A stretch of DNA of 64,000 nucleotides from Micromussa lordhowensis (Eukaryota; Cnidaria; Anthozoa; Scleractinia; Lobophylliidae): assembly GCA_964020085.1 (NCBI GenBank), contig OZ026609.1, positions 67,501-131,500 on the forward strand. The letters run 5' to 3'. Below, piece after piece: positions 37,001 through 49,800 of the stretch (positions are counted from its first letter, which is position 1; every line of letters begins with the position of its first letter). Position numbers and translations under genes: made by a program. Below the pieces are notes generated by a model that was not told the origin of the DNA, searched no databases, and was given only the letters and a program-made list of their open reading frames with translations.

Positions 37001-40000
37001 GGTTACTCGTTACTAGCCTGCCCGTCTCCCTACCTGCTTGCCTCTCTGCCTGCTCAGCAGCCTGCCTGCTTCCCTGCCTGGCTACTCGTTACCAGCCTGC
37101 CCGTCTCCCTACTTGCCTTCTTGCCTGCCTCTCTGCCTACTTAGCAGCCTGCCCGCTTCCCTGCCTGGTTACCAGCTACAGTCCTGCCCCTCTCCCTACC
37201 TGCCTTCATGTCTGCCTCCCTGCCTGCCTACCTACCAGCCTCTTTGTCCTGCCCTCCTATCTGTCTGACTGCACGTAATTTTTTTATTTCAGTCTGGACA
37301 AAATGTGGACCCTATTGATCTTCCATCACATGCTGTGTTTCAACCACAGAAACGTCTTTTTGATGCTATCAATGAAAAACGTGATTTCCTAGGACAATCC
37401 CAGGTAAAAACTGAACCAGATTGTACTTTAATAATGATAATAATAATAAAGCCTTTACTTCAAGATACATGTCTTATCATAACACTGTTTCTGTTTGTTG
37501 TTTTGTTCTGCTGTCTTTGTTGTTGTTTGCAAACACTAGGGGCCAAAGATTTTCTTAACTCTTATTTCTTATAAGAAGATAAGAAAGTCAGTGAAGCAGT
37601 AGAGCTTACAGCATTTCTAGTTACATATATGTGTATGTCGTGTTGAACCCGTTAGGCATATCTGCTTTGTCCGTGATAAGCTTCCATTTCAGGTTTAAAT
37701 AGTGAATCTTTGATGTTCTGAGTTTCTAATTTGTATTTTGCTTCCAAACACTTTTTTCAAGCATTTCTCAATCTCGCTGCGCTTTCAAGCAATTGATAAT
37801 ACGCTACATCTCCAACTGAAGATTACAATAATTATTTGTGAGAAGGAAAGAAGAAACTTGCAAGGCAAACTCGGTCAATCATATATGACCATAGTTAGTA
37901 GAGGGGGACTACGATATGACTGACTGATAAATTTAAATACCCGAATAGCGAATAGCGAATTGTCGCGAATAGCCCGAGTAGTGGCGAACAGTAGCGAATA
38001 GCCCGAATATTGGCGAACAGTAGCGAATAGTCCGAATAGTGGCGAACAGTAGCGAGTAGTCGCGAATAGTTCAGCACTTATCTGGATTCGTTGAAATCGA
38101 TCACGTGGAGCAATAGCGTTTATCGGCGGACGCTGATAGATTCGGCCAAGCAGGTTCTGTGAAACTTACTGATGAAACTTACTTTCCAAGCATGCTTGAA
38201 ACACCTGGCTTCGCATTACAAGGATTGCGCAGATACATGCAGTCTTAAACTGCACTGACTTCCTTAGGCTCACTAACGGCTTTAAAAACAACTGCAAATC
38301 GATATCAAACTTTTGTTTTTTTCATTGTCTTTATGTCGCATTTCTGCTTTAGTTTTGTCCTACGACCGAGTTTGAACGACTCTCTAAAATTACTCCCAAC
38401 CCTTATTAATCAAGCTGAGGGAAAGGTTTTACAGTCTTGTTTCGTCAGCGGTGTACGATCCCAATCTATGAGAAGCCTACCGTGCAATGAGCTGTAATTC
38501 TTGCAGCTTCCTATCATCTCCCACCCTCAGCCACCACGTCCCACATTCCACCAATTCGGATTCTGGGAACGAAGTATCTTAACTGATCACATAACGAGTG
38601 GAGGCGGACTGTATTAGCGTGAGGCTAGCTCAGTGATCCTTATGGAGGCTCGTTTTCTTCCAGGTTGTAGCTGCCAATGAACTAACAAAGTTTCCAGATG
38701 GACGAAAACGTTCTTCGGTAAGATTATCACAGAAAAATAAGTGCTACCCTTATCAAGGGATAAAATATTGTTGTTGCTTGAAAAATGGTTTTCTAACTCT
38801 CACTTTTAACCATTGTTTGAAAGTGTCAGTTGTCATTTCCTAGCATATTTTAATAATTGCATATAACTGGTGATTTTTCCCTCCGTATCAGCAACAGCCC
38901 CCTTCTCCAACCTCGCCCAAAGATGTGGAAGATGACAAACTTCCCGAGCAACATCTCCCACAGGCTGCAAAAGCGGTAAGTAGAACAGCCAATCACAAGG
39001 CTGGAAGGCTATCACGCAAATTGTACGCCGTCTATTTTCCCGCCAATATTTTAAGTTAGTTGCAGACGTTTCCAGCGGAGCACTCGGTATTGAAGAGGGA
39101 AAATTCCACACTTGTGACTTTGTTTTCCAGATATTTTCCTGTTCCTTAGGCAGGGAATTTTCTTGTTATAGAGGATTACATTTGGTGAATCCTGCAATGT
39201 TCAGAGTTTGTACACAATCTGTATTTTTGTTGATTTTTCTTTTTTTGTCATTAGGCGTCAGGACGCCATGCTCTGCTAACGGACTTACGGAAAAAAGAAA
39301 CACGCCGTTCATTAAAGAAAGTCTCCAAACCGATAGAGCCGCCGAAAAAGCCGTTACCAGGCCTCCCTGAACGACCGAACAGTCCTCGACGACCTCCACC
39401 GTCACCTCGGTCCCAGTCTCCATTTAGGGTTCCTCCTAAACCTGGGCCCGAGTCTCGCTCCCCATTGCCTCGTAAGAAGATATCTGCATCGTCAATGGAA
39501 CCCCCACGATCGCGTTCCACTTTTGAGATGAAACCCCCCTCTAAGCCCCTACCTCCTGCCCCGAAATCAAAAAGTCCTCTTCCTCACCGGTCGATATCAT
39601 CTCCAGCAGGGCTAAGTGCAAAAAATGACGTCACCATCACGGTTCAGTTGGTTCTTACGCGATCAATTAACGTGGACGAAGCGGCCTCGACCCAGGACCT
39701 TTTGCGTGCGGCGGCTAATACTTTTAAACTCCCTGAGGATGCATTTGCATTGTGGTAAGATAATACTTGTGTGAAGTGCCTGAAACCCTAGAGCGTGGTC
39801 ATTGAAATGAAAGCTATTGAGCAGTAGCGACTGTTATTTATATAATATGTCAATCATTCTCGCATTTTGATTGGAGGACAGACGCATAGATGACGTCATT
39901 GACATTTGATTTTGTTTCTTTATTACATAAAACAAATAGATTCCATGTTGCCGTGCGTCAGTTCAGTATTAGTATAAATCTACTAGCGTTCTACTACGAA

Positions 40001-40435
40001 TGCCGTTCTCTGATTGGCTATGCTACTCTCTATCTATTGCGTGGTAGACAGCGAGAAGCGTAGCAATGAGCCCTTGTCAACAAAATGACGGCCGCTTCTT
40101 GGTGTTTTTGAAGTGTCTGTGAAGAGGATTTAGATTTGTTTTGAACCACTAGTAGATTTATACTTAACTTAGACAATTCGGTTATTCGCTCTCGATTTCT
40201 ACACGTGAGATGATTATCACGCGAAAGATTTCTCGAGCTCATAATCTAATTGTTTAGTATCGTCAATTTTGCTGTGTTCAGCAATTTTATGTAACATTCA
40301 CCAAGTGATTTCCTTTATTAATATCTTAGGTGCATGAAGAACGACCAGCTCAAAGCCCTCCAAGATCGGGATCTCGAAGAAATTCTGAGCTCCCCTCAAG
40401 ACAACAAGCCAACAGTTTATTGCTACGAAAATTAA
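34058..40435 (+). CDS. p67phox/NOXA1-like NADPH oxidase activator without SH3 domains
   Basis: Nine exons: 34058-34267, 35411-35493, 36246-36354, 36485-36619, 37293-37403, 38664-38717, 38892-38975, 39255-39754, 40330-40435. All are in frame, giving 463 residues. Residues 1-190 are four TPRs close to p67phox, including LRGNKLINYQQLGLKSKLYL (113-132), whose Arg is the Rac-contact residue in p67phox (Arg102), and EPRHS. The activation motif RDFLGQSQVVA (about 209-219) matches the p67phox segment that switches on the NOX flavocytochrome. Residues 265-375 are Pro/Arg/Ser-rich with several PxxP motifs. A PB1-like domain (about 386-463, VTITVQLVLTRS to PTVYCYEN) ends the protein. Vertebrate p67phox (526 residues) has SH3 domains on both sides of PB1 and NOXA1 a C-terminal one; neither is seen here. 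The likely role is Rac-dependent activation of a NOX enzyme at membranes. Confidence 0.88.
36669..37272. repeat. 600-bp pyrimidine-rich CCTG/CTGC-type repeat tract
   Basis: The plus strand is mainly C and T, built of degenerate CCTG and CTGC tetramers arranged in higher-order units of about 90-110 bp (each with GGTTAC or GGCTAC followed by CAGCCTGCC). It ends about 20 bp before the acceptor of exon 5 of the NOX activator (37293), so it extends the natural pyrimidine tract enormously. Long reading frames in it (Pro/Ala/Cys/Leu repeats) are artefacts. Confidence 0.85.
37941..38070. repeat. 29-bp tandem repeat (CGAATAG...GGCGAACAGTAG)
   Basis: About four diverged units, each with CGAATAG, CCGAATA and GGCGAACAGTAG. 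It lies in the intron between exons 5 and 6 of the NOX activator. Confidence 0.8.
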
Positions 40436-42882
40436 TCCGAGTAAAAAACTCTGATGTATTTTTTGAAAACTGTTGGACTTTAATGAAATAGTCACTAGTA
40501 ACTTTAGTCAGGCAAGATGCTTCAGGAGAATTAGAGGGATGAGGAGGTTTGGAAGAACCGTTAGTCAAGATTGTTTCATCACATTCCCAGTTTGTCCTCT
40601 CCCTCCTGTTGTCCTGTCTTTATCATGACTGTAGGAGAATCTTTGTCTACATTATTTGCCTCATTAGCATATTTAAGGGATTCGGATTTTGATATAGCCA
40701 CCAAAATATCAGTATTGACAGGGCACAGGAATTTGAGCTCGATGTACTGAAGATTTTTTGTGTCAAGTGGGTTTTAAAAATTTCACAACGAACGTACGAG
40801 TCCGTTAGGGTTTTTTTAACACCAAGGTTAAACCAATGTTACACTCAAAGAGCAACACATTTCACCATTTTCATTAGGTCTTTAAATATCGCTGTATTTA
40901 GTATGCTATATTTAAACAGATAAACGGTTTATTTTGGTAATAAACAGTACGAGATATGAAATAATATGTCATTAAGCACAAAATGTGATGTCGTAAACGA
41001 CAAAATCATTTCAATGTAGATTTTTGTAAGGATGTCTTTGCCTGTAGGGTAAATACAATAATTTCCTGTATAGACCATGTTAGAATACATGTGTGGAAGG
41101 TAGTAATTTTATTTAAAAAGTATGTAGCAAAATTATCAGCAAACAATATTTCAGGTAAATGACTCAAAAGTTCTTGGTCATGATTTGAAAAGCTTGATAT
41201 AGCAATGTCCATATGATTGTACTCGATGCGTTGAATCGCAAAATATTTTTGTTTCTGCTGTAGCGACATACTGATATGATATTTGAGACGATGTACTTTT
41301 TTACTCGAAATAAAAACTATTTTTAAACAGATGTTAAAGGATTTCAGCTTGTCTGTTTCTTCTTGGAAACTCAAATCCAATATGGCGGTCAATTCCGCTG
41401 AAGTTTTGAGTCATGAATCTGTGGCCACCAGCTTTGGGCGAAATGCCCAAAAGGACAAAAGGGATGTATGCTCGTCGGAATGTGACAAAATATCAAGTTT
41501 ACCAGTTTTTCATGTCAACGAAAAATTGACACATCAAGTCATTTACTTTTACACCAAGTCGTCTATTTTTTATGTCAAGGTGAAAATTTATACATCAATT
41601 GTATTAGATTGTTATCAATTTCCAATTTTTTAACGAAAGTACATATTTATACATCAAGTTACTTGCTTTGATATCAAGTTTCCTATATTTGTATCGAATA
41701 CAATTTTTCCCTTTCCTTCACAACTTCGTCGAACGAATAAAAAATATATGTCAAGTTTACAGATTCATAAATCAAGAAGGCCTGGTGATGACCCGGTTAA
41801 AAGAGCTCGGGCGGTCTGGAAACTATGTGCTTTAACACCAGCAATCAACATGGCCGCGGCTATGAATTTCTTCATTCCCAACGTGGAGGAATTTTTTGAA
41901 ACTATTTTGGACCACTTCTGGAACGCGCTGTTGATCTTTGCCTTGAAAAAACGTTCGGATAATTTCGTTGTCTGGAGGGCTGTCGGGAGCGGTAATTTGT
42001 ATAGCCATAGTTGTTGTTTGGGTTGAATTCTGCAGCAACATTCTGAGCTACACGAGTGCTATTTGAGTGGTGCTTCTCGACTTCGAGGAAGCATGAACCG
42101 TTGATTAAGTTCTTCGTTGGTACTGTTTGCTCTATTTGGAACCGAAACAGAAGCACTTTGAGTGTTAGCTCCGCCATTACCGGTTTCAGTTCTGTTTACA
42201 TTGTGAATTATCCTACGTACAAGTTCCTCTAGATTCTCACTTCTTTCCGCCGCCATTGTTTTCCCGTACGTTTTCCCGCCAATACATGTGGATCAGGCAT
42301 GCGAGCAGGAAGCTACTCACCAGGCCTTCTTGATTTATAAACTTGGCGAACTTGGCATGAAAATGTTTGCAACAGAAACATTGAAATATCTTCTTTCGCT
42401 TTGATGTACAAATATGTACTTGAGATTAAAAATTGAAAATTGATGACAATCTAGTAAACTTGATGTGTAAATTTTCACCTTGACATAAAAATTAGACAAC
42501 TTGATATTAAAGTAAATGACTTGATGTGTAAATTTTTCGTTGACATGAAAAACTGGTAAACTTGATATTTTGTCACATTTGGACGAGCATAGGGATGCTT
42601 TGTGACACCCGTGTTTCCACGCCAGTAATTTTAAATTTTAAAATCACGTGCCACAGTAATTACAGTTAGAACACCCGAAATATTTAGGAGTCACTGTAAT
42701 TTTATCGGGGTTGAACTGTTCCATGCTGAATTGGCCGCTTTCGATACGAATAGTAAATATCAATTCTTCTTCAGATTAAAAAGGTTAAAGAAAAGATTAA
42801 ACAATCTCTTGTGTCGAGGACGTCCAAGCCAGATGCACCCGCATGCAAATGAACGAATGTTCACTGTGACTGAACAAGTTTC
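40436..42882. other. Convergent spacer between the NOX activator and PRDM6
   Basis: The activator's 3' end is followed by a candidate AATAAA at 40939-40944. A 1.1-kb long-TIR element (41467-42591) occupies nearly half of this spacer. I see no other gene. Confidence 0.5.
41467..42591 (-). mobile_element. Long-TIR DNA element with GGGATG duplication and coding remnant
   Basis: Terminal inverted repeats of about 190 bp start TATGCTCGTC and contain several diverged copies of a motif around ACATCAAGT and TTTACxxxTTTTTATGTCAA. GGGATG flanks both ends (41461-41466 and 42592-42597), a possible 6-bp target duplication. The centre codes on the minus strand at 42256-41902 in overlapping frames: LEELVRRIIHNVNRTETGN near the start, then a Tyr/Arg/Ser-rich part (YGYTNYRSRQPSRQ). 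This is not a recognisable transposase, so the element is probably non-autonomous and may carry a captured or decayed gene. Confidence 0.65.
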
Positions 42883-45800
42883 TTAAAAATGAAACTCTTG
42901 ACTCGCTCTATCGTGTCTGGGCGTAGGCTTGATCGGGCCCAGACTCCCTTCAGTCATATGCACTCGAACGTGTTGGTTGAGCAAAGCGGCGCTCGCGAAC
43001 GCGCTTGCGCAGTAGCCACATCTAAAAGGTCTTTCATTAACGTGTGTTTCCATGTGGGTGCGATACTCCACTGGATGTGAGAATGATTGGCTACAGTGAG
43101 AGCAAGTCAGGTTCTTTCCGCCAGTCATTCCATTACAGTGATGCACCTCAAGTTGTTCCCGGTTTGTAAAAGCCTTAAAGCATTGGTTGCACCTCCAAGT
43201 GAAATCATCAGCTGGGTCAAAGCGTGCGGATGCTCGTGTTTGTTGTTTGTACCCGTAGCCTCGTCCTCGGTACGAGGTCGTTCTTCTATCTTCTGTCGAC
43301 ATCACGTGGTCCTGCTCAGATTTACTTGTTTCAGTCGACTCAGTCCTCCTCAAAGGAGGTCGGCCCCTTTGAGCTGGCGCATGTTCTGTAAGATTTCTCC
43401 TAGCCGCTGGTTCAACCGTCTCGTTCTTGTCGGCTCTTGTACGAGATCTTTCTTGGGCCACAAGATCACGAGGGGGATGTACACCTGTTGGAAGACAGCA
43501 AAGTTTCTATGTTGTGATGTATGTATACCTAGATTCAGATTTATGATGTATGATTCAGAAAGGTTATGTCCAATCTGTCTATCGTAAAAATTTGTTTCCT
43601 CAACACTTGTTAAACGTTCAAATGAACACGATCACAAGGGTGCTACATGCTTCTGACTCGAATCTTTTACTTCTTTCTTGCTGTGTGAGGTTAACGATCG
43701 CGATAACTTCTGGTCAATTCCGCTTTTCGGCTTTTAACACAAGCACACTTACCCCTACTCCCAGAGTCACTTAGCGCCACAGGTACCCCCATGAATTGTG
43801 AGTACCTGGTATCGTACCACACAAGTAACTCCTGTCCAGGAAGAATTTCTCGGATAGTTCTGTAGTAGACACAGCCATGATATTGAAACACAACCATGTT
43901 TTGTTCTTTCTTGTGCCGTGCGCAGCGAACAAACCGCATCCAGCTGGAATTGGCTTCATCTCTGCCATCAAGGTAATGGCTGACTTGACCATCATGGAAG
44001 ACCTGTAAAACAGCAATCATTGACTTAATTACTTAATTAACATGCATTTTTAAACATTAATTTCGAGTCATCTTTATCCTCATAAGGTGCCCAATGATAA
44101 AATTGACATCAGAATTGAACCTATTGTTTCATTTTAGCAGGTTTATACTACAAACCTCCACAATAATATTGTTATACTTTTTATATGTTCTTACCTCCCA
44201 CATATACTCTGTCTCTGTCTCAACTTTGATGTCTTCCGGTCGTACAAGCTTTCCCTCGTAAGGCCCGATCCAGGTTCCCGCGGGTATCCTCTTCCTGGCG
44301 CAAACGCCGTAACCGACGCAAGGAATGCTGGATGTACACAAGCAGACTTCATCCGGGAATTTAAGAACAGAACCGTTCTCTAAAGGACTGTGGGATTGCC
44401 CAGCGCTGACGAGTTTTCTGAGTGAATGTAAAGGTCCGTGCATTGGACATTCTCCGTCGTGTTTCTCGTTGCAAATGTCACACCCTGTAAAGTTACACAA
44501 TCATACCATTTATCATAATTATTCTTTATTCATATTACACTACTTGTTGTGGTGGCACGGAAGTTGAATGTAGATAGTTCAAATCAAATTGATCCACTGT
44601 ACTTGTTATTTGCAGATTACGAACCGAGACACTCTTTGCACCTAACCACGAAAAACAAGCAACGCAGAGGAAAAAATTATCACATAACCCTTGAATTCTG
44701 GACTGAGAGTCCGTCATATTTTTCTCTCGCATTTCCATGTTCTTTTTCGACAAACAATGGGAAAATAGGGCCTCAGCGTAGTCTATGCGCTGGTTTCAAA
44801 TGGAGGCCAATTTACATGAATCAAAACGCGTACAAAAGCATTTCAACTTATTTGATAAATAGTTATGTTTTTTCTATTTCATTGATCGTTTAAAACCGTG
44901 GCAGGCATCAACTTCAAAGTCGGTACACAGAGAGAGAGACATGTGGCAGTGGTATCCGTGGATCAGTGACAAAATCATGCGCTGCTCACACTATGAGACT
45001 TGTAGGCGCGATGTGGAAGCTGGTGGCAATTTCTCTCATGGGTGTTGATAGATTTCAGCTCGTGCTAAACGACTCTCGCTGCTTCATGTCTCTTTATGCG
45101 AATAGACCATTTCCGAGTTATCTTGTGCCTCTGTTTCAAAACGAGTCTACGTGCGAACCCGTTTATTTAAAAATGAGTTTGATTTGCATGAAAATGAACA
45201 TGTAGGTGGAACGCATTTTTATATGAATGGTTTCGCACTCGTTTTGACACAGAGGCAAAATGCAACTTTGAAATGGCCTATTTTGTAGCTTCTGTGTGCC
45301 ATTGCGACATTCCAGTGTCCGGACCTCAGCTGTTTCGACCTTAATGTTGATAGTCTTGCTGGAAGCTGAATTTGTCATCAGCTGGTTGTTTGTCCCAACG
45401 CGAGTCTTCTATTGAAAGCTTTTGCTTGTGGTTTACTATTTTTAAACCACTCTGACGGATCGTAACTGGTTATTTTTCTTTTTAATTGACTGGAAACAAT
45501 GCATTCAGAATATAAACCACTGTCATACTCCTCCCTAACGCTTTGAAAGAATCTTATCTTGACAATGTGTTCAAGATAGAATTTTCTATTTTCTTCTCTC
45601 TTTTCTTCTAGTTTTTGAGTGACATATTTCTTTTTCGATTCATTTTCGCTGAAGTGAATACATCAATGAAAAAAAATAAAACCTTTATATGTGACTTGCA
45701 AAGAATAAATAATAGATTAAAATTTTGAAGAATTTTCTATCAAATTTTAACGACGTAGTTGCCTTCGAACATCTTGCTGAATTCGATTGCTTAACTTCAA

Positions 45801-46896
45801 ATGCCGTTCATCATTTTTTATACATAACATTCAAATCTTTAAATTGAATTCTTGATATAAATATCAGAGAAATGCAAACCGGGTCACCGACACGCTGAAA
45901 AACAATTTACTTATAGATTACGAACTTTAAAATGGCCAATCACAACTCGCGTTGTATTAGAAATATACAATAACAATATATTCTTTTTCTTTCACTGTAA
46001 GTTGCATTAAACTAATTATTTCAATTCACAACCGATCAAGAATGAAGAGTAGAATTGATATCCAGTCAACAACAGTTACATGCAAAAGCGGCTTCCATGA
46101 AAACAGCACGTGGAAATCGCCATGTGATATGTTCGATTTCGTCACGTCTTAATTTTTTTAAAAGACGAAACTGACTGATTTACTCTGCAGATCATTTCTC
46201 TTCGAGCAAACATTTTGTAGGAGAGTAAATTGAGTCGTTTTCCCCAGTGTTCATTTCACTGTGTGTTATAGCATTTAGTTGATGTTTGTTCCGGGGAGGG
46301 AATATTCAAGATTGAAATCACTAAAGTTTGAAAAAGCGACTTCATGATGTTTATTTAAAATCACTCGCTGATTATACGTTTTCTCAAATATCTTTTGCCT
46401 TGGAATTAGTGTCACACTCTAACGAATCGCGACAGAACTATATATACATATTCAAATACTCCGCGGCACCGAGGCAAGTCAGTAATAGCTTAGTGCAAAC
46501 TACGACTCTAAAAACTAACCCTAGTAGATTTATTACAGGAATATTAATATCTGCCAAGTTTTAATCATTATTTCGAGCTGTAGTTGTAATCGTAGAATCA
46601 CAATGAAGGCATCTACAACCCGTCTACCGGTGAAAAGGTTTAAAACTTAAGTACTCACATGAAAAGACTTTATTACTCGCCCCATTTTCCAGTTGCGTCG
46701 CTTGCCTCCGCCGCTGCTGCAGCTGTACTGGGTCCACAAGACGAATAGGAGTATAGCCGTACAAGTAATTGAACAAATCTTCGGCGGTAAGCTTGTTCCG
46801 TTGCGAGGAGGCAGGAGTGGGGGAGTTTTGAATTTGAGCGGGAGAAGTATTTTCCCCTGGCGGCCTCGCTCTGTCCAGCGCCGCGAATGTTGCCAT
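42883..46896 (-). CDS. PRDM6: PR domain zinc finger protein 6 (PRDM6)
   Basis: Four exons on the minus strand: 46659-46896, 44195-44484, 43753-44002, 42883-43484; in frame, 459 residues. The start [13 protein letters not shown] is the first ATG; upstream the frame stays open a little without another ATG. PRDM6 hallmarks: LFNYLYG (human LDYYLYG), [20 protein letters not shown] (81-100), [26 protein letters not shown], a PR/SET-like domain at about 125-245 ([37 protein letters not shown]), and C-terminal zinc fingers. The first finger is C2HC (CNQC to HHC), as in human. The second and third are C2H2 ([22 protein letters not shown]). The fourth finger of vertebrate PRDM6 is missing and the protein ends soon after the third. 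PRDM6 is a nuclear chromatin repressor in other animals. Confidence 0.92.
45102..45282. mobile_element. Fold-back MITE in PRDM6 intron 1
   Basis: AATAGACCATTTCCGAGTT and GCCTCTGTTTCAAAACGAGT at left are answered by CTCGTTTTGACACAGAGGC and AACTTTGAAATGGCCTATT at right. It is non-coding. The rest of this 2.2-kb intron shows nothing recognisable. Confidence 0.6.
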
Positions 46897-49800
46897 GTCT
46901 AAAATCCCAATTTCAACCTTCGACGCGAGAAGACCCAGATATTGCTGCCGTGATGAAACACTCTCTCTAGCTTTCACGTTATTCAAGGAAGTTTAACAAG
47001 CAGAAGCCTATGAAAAATGAAAAAGCGTATCAATAAATCATTGCACAACGCTCTATCCGCTCTGAATCCTGCCAGGTGCCTTCATTCTTGGCTTTATACA
47101 AATGACATAAGTTGGAAAGGAAATTATTCATGCGCTGTCAAATGAAGCGTACACCGGCACCTGCTCCACGTTTTGAAAAATTGATGAAGGCTAAATAACT
47201 TCTTGGCGGTAAAACAAGCATCTTTTCTTTGCTAGCACAGGTAGGCTTAGTATTATTTTGGACGGAATTTTGGTGGCACGTGCCATGTGCACAGTGAACG
47301 GGCTGATGAGTGGAATCAATAGCAGTCGGATTTATTTCATTCGACATTAAATGGGAGAAACAAATACTCCTAAATACTTTTTGCTCGCGTTTTATTTTAC
47401 AACGAATTATAATTGTGTCTCACGCTTTTCTCTTGGTAACAGTTGATGGGCAGCTTCGATGAAATTGTCAAAAAGTTTTGTTTGAGTGAGCGACACAATT
47501 TGTCATGGGTAATTAAACACGCAAACACAGAACTTTAATAGGCACTTGCCGATTTTCGGTGAAATATATATCTTAAACTCTATCTAGCAGCGGCTTGTGA
47601 TTTTAGCCCAATTGGTGCAAAGTAAAATCTATTCTCAAGTGAATGTAAACCATGTTAGACGGTCGGTAAGCTTGTCTGCTAAGTTCGAATTTTTCAGTTA
47701 AGGCGCGTTATTAAAAGGTAAAAGCACTGAATTTCTATCGTTATCTTTTCGCGACTGGCGATAAATAATACAAGCGAGACGGTCCTACCGGCGTGATCTT
47801 TGATAAAATCAACAAATATTCCATATGTTCCACTGAGGACTTCATGATCATACCTTTTAATGTTATGCTTCGATTAAAATTTTGTTTTATTGTCTTTGGA
47901 TTTTTGGTAGAATCACAGAATACCTGGGCATCTGTGGAATGAGTTCATTAGAAGCGTTATCGGCACCATCTAATGACGTCTCTACTACAAGTTTCGGTGA
48001 AAAAGTCACACATCTCAATACAATTCTGATTCCTTAGCATATCTACTGTCTATTGAAATATCGAAAGTAAGATCTACAGTAATACTGCGTAAATAAAAGA
48101 ATTTTAGAATTTCTCCGCATTAGCTCTCACCTCAAGAAGACACGAAGTAGGGTCCCTTTGCAGCTAGATCAGACAATGAAGATCCCAAATTCGTCTTTAC
48201 AAGTAAATCTCCAGCAAGCTTTCAAAACAACCAACAGAAACAAGGTTTAAAAACACGTGTGATTCTTTGATTTGACGAGCACGTGTCAATCTTGGACTCG
48301 CAAGAAATGGTTTTGAAATGGTTCGCCGTACGAATACCTAAAATGGGACTCGATAACTAGGAAAGTTTTCCTGATTCTTACACGAACGCAAGTGCTCTTG
48401 GCAACGGAACTTCGACTCTGAAGGTAACTGGATTTTAAGAATCTCCCGATCAACTTACGGTGTTGTAAATTCCAATATGTATTTCGTTGTAACATTACCT
48501 GGCGTGAGAATAACCGAGAGGGAGACTTGTGAAATGCTTGACTTGTAAATAATTAATTACGTGCCTGGGTTAAGTGACAACAGATTCAATCAATATGAAA
48601 TTTCAATAATTAATTTTGTGTTTTGAAAATAGCTTCAATTGTTTGCAAGAGAAAATGTTTAAATATGCATGATCTGTCAAGTAGCTTTTTATTATTTATA
48701 GCCCTGGCATTTTATGGCAGTGAAAATTGACCGCGTATTCTGACTAAGATATAGTGAGTTAGATTGTTTCGAGAACAAACTTTAATCGATTCCGGAACTG
48801 TGTGAAAACTGTAAAAACGCTCAGGTGCAGTAGCAAAACAAAACTTCTAATAAGAAAAAAAACCCTCTCTTTTTTGAGTCACGTGTTTTGGGAAAAAAAA
48901 TTAATTCCCCGAAGTTGAATATATTGAAACAACACCCGAGCTACGAGCCTGAAAAAGATAAGTATATTATTTAGCAAGGCCTTATCCGATAGCTTTTGTT
49001 CCCTTATTTGGCTAAGAAACATGCAAACTAAATATTTATTTTGGAGGCAAAAAGCAATACATTATTTGTCATTTACGTTCTTAGGAAATCCTGAGTAAGA
49101 AATAACGATGAAAACTACGATAAAATTTGAATTCGCGAACATTTGGGAAAAGTGTTATTGTGGGTTGATTTTGGAAACTATTGTATATTCGAAAAAGTGC
49201 GAAAACCTTTTACGCAGGTTGACAAAGCCTTGTTTAATTTTTCATAAGGGTTGTCTCGCTTGTTAGCTGTCTGTAATTGAGATCTTTCCAATCTAAACAT
49301 AGGAAACAGTTTATGGAAAGCTATGAAATAATGATAAAAGTCAAATAGAATATTTAGCACCAGGTTTATCTCGCATTTAACAATGTTGCTCGATAGAGTT
49401 TTTGTTCTGTTCTGTCAAGTGGAAATCAGTGCTCTTCACATATGTAAACTCATTCATGGCTTTATTTCTTCATACCTGACAGTTTCTTTAACATTGCTTT
49501 CAAATCTTTGAGCTTTGGCAAAGATAACATTTCCCCGTTGTGAAAAATCAATTAGAAAGAAGTGTTCCACATGGCTAAATGTTATTGACATTTATTTAGA
49601 CTCGGCTATTAGGGCCAAGGTAGTCTCTGTGGGGTTCCTAAGTTAATAAAAATCAAAATTCGAAAAATGTAAAATAAAGTGGCAATTTATCTCATATTGA
49701 CCATACTTTCACCTCACGAAATTTCTCCCTGGGGATGATTTGCCAAAAACAAAATATTTAAAGTGCCTCTTTCCCGCGCTTTTCGGTTAAGATTCGATCG

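Noticed and set aside
36872..37268. Pro/Ala/Cys/Leu-repeat proteins.
   Set aside because: They are translations of a pyrimidine-rich tandem repeat within an intron of the NOX activator.
42889..43774. Plus-strand frames opposite PRDM6 exons 3 and 4.
   Set aside because: They mirror the conserved minus-strand coding exons and have no domain of their own.
46897..46986. A longer PRDM6 N-terminus starting at 46986.
   Set aside because: That codon is TTG; the first ATG in frame is at 46896, and the upstream residues do not resemble PRDM6.
47138..47347. Minus-strand 69-codon frame upstream of PRDM6 as an extra exon.
   Set aside because: No similarity to PRDM6, no supporting splice arrangement, and short frames of this size are expected by chance.
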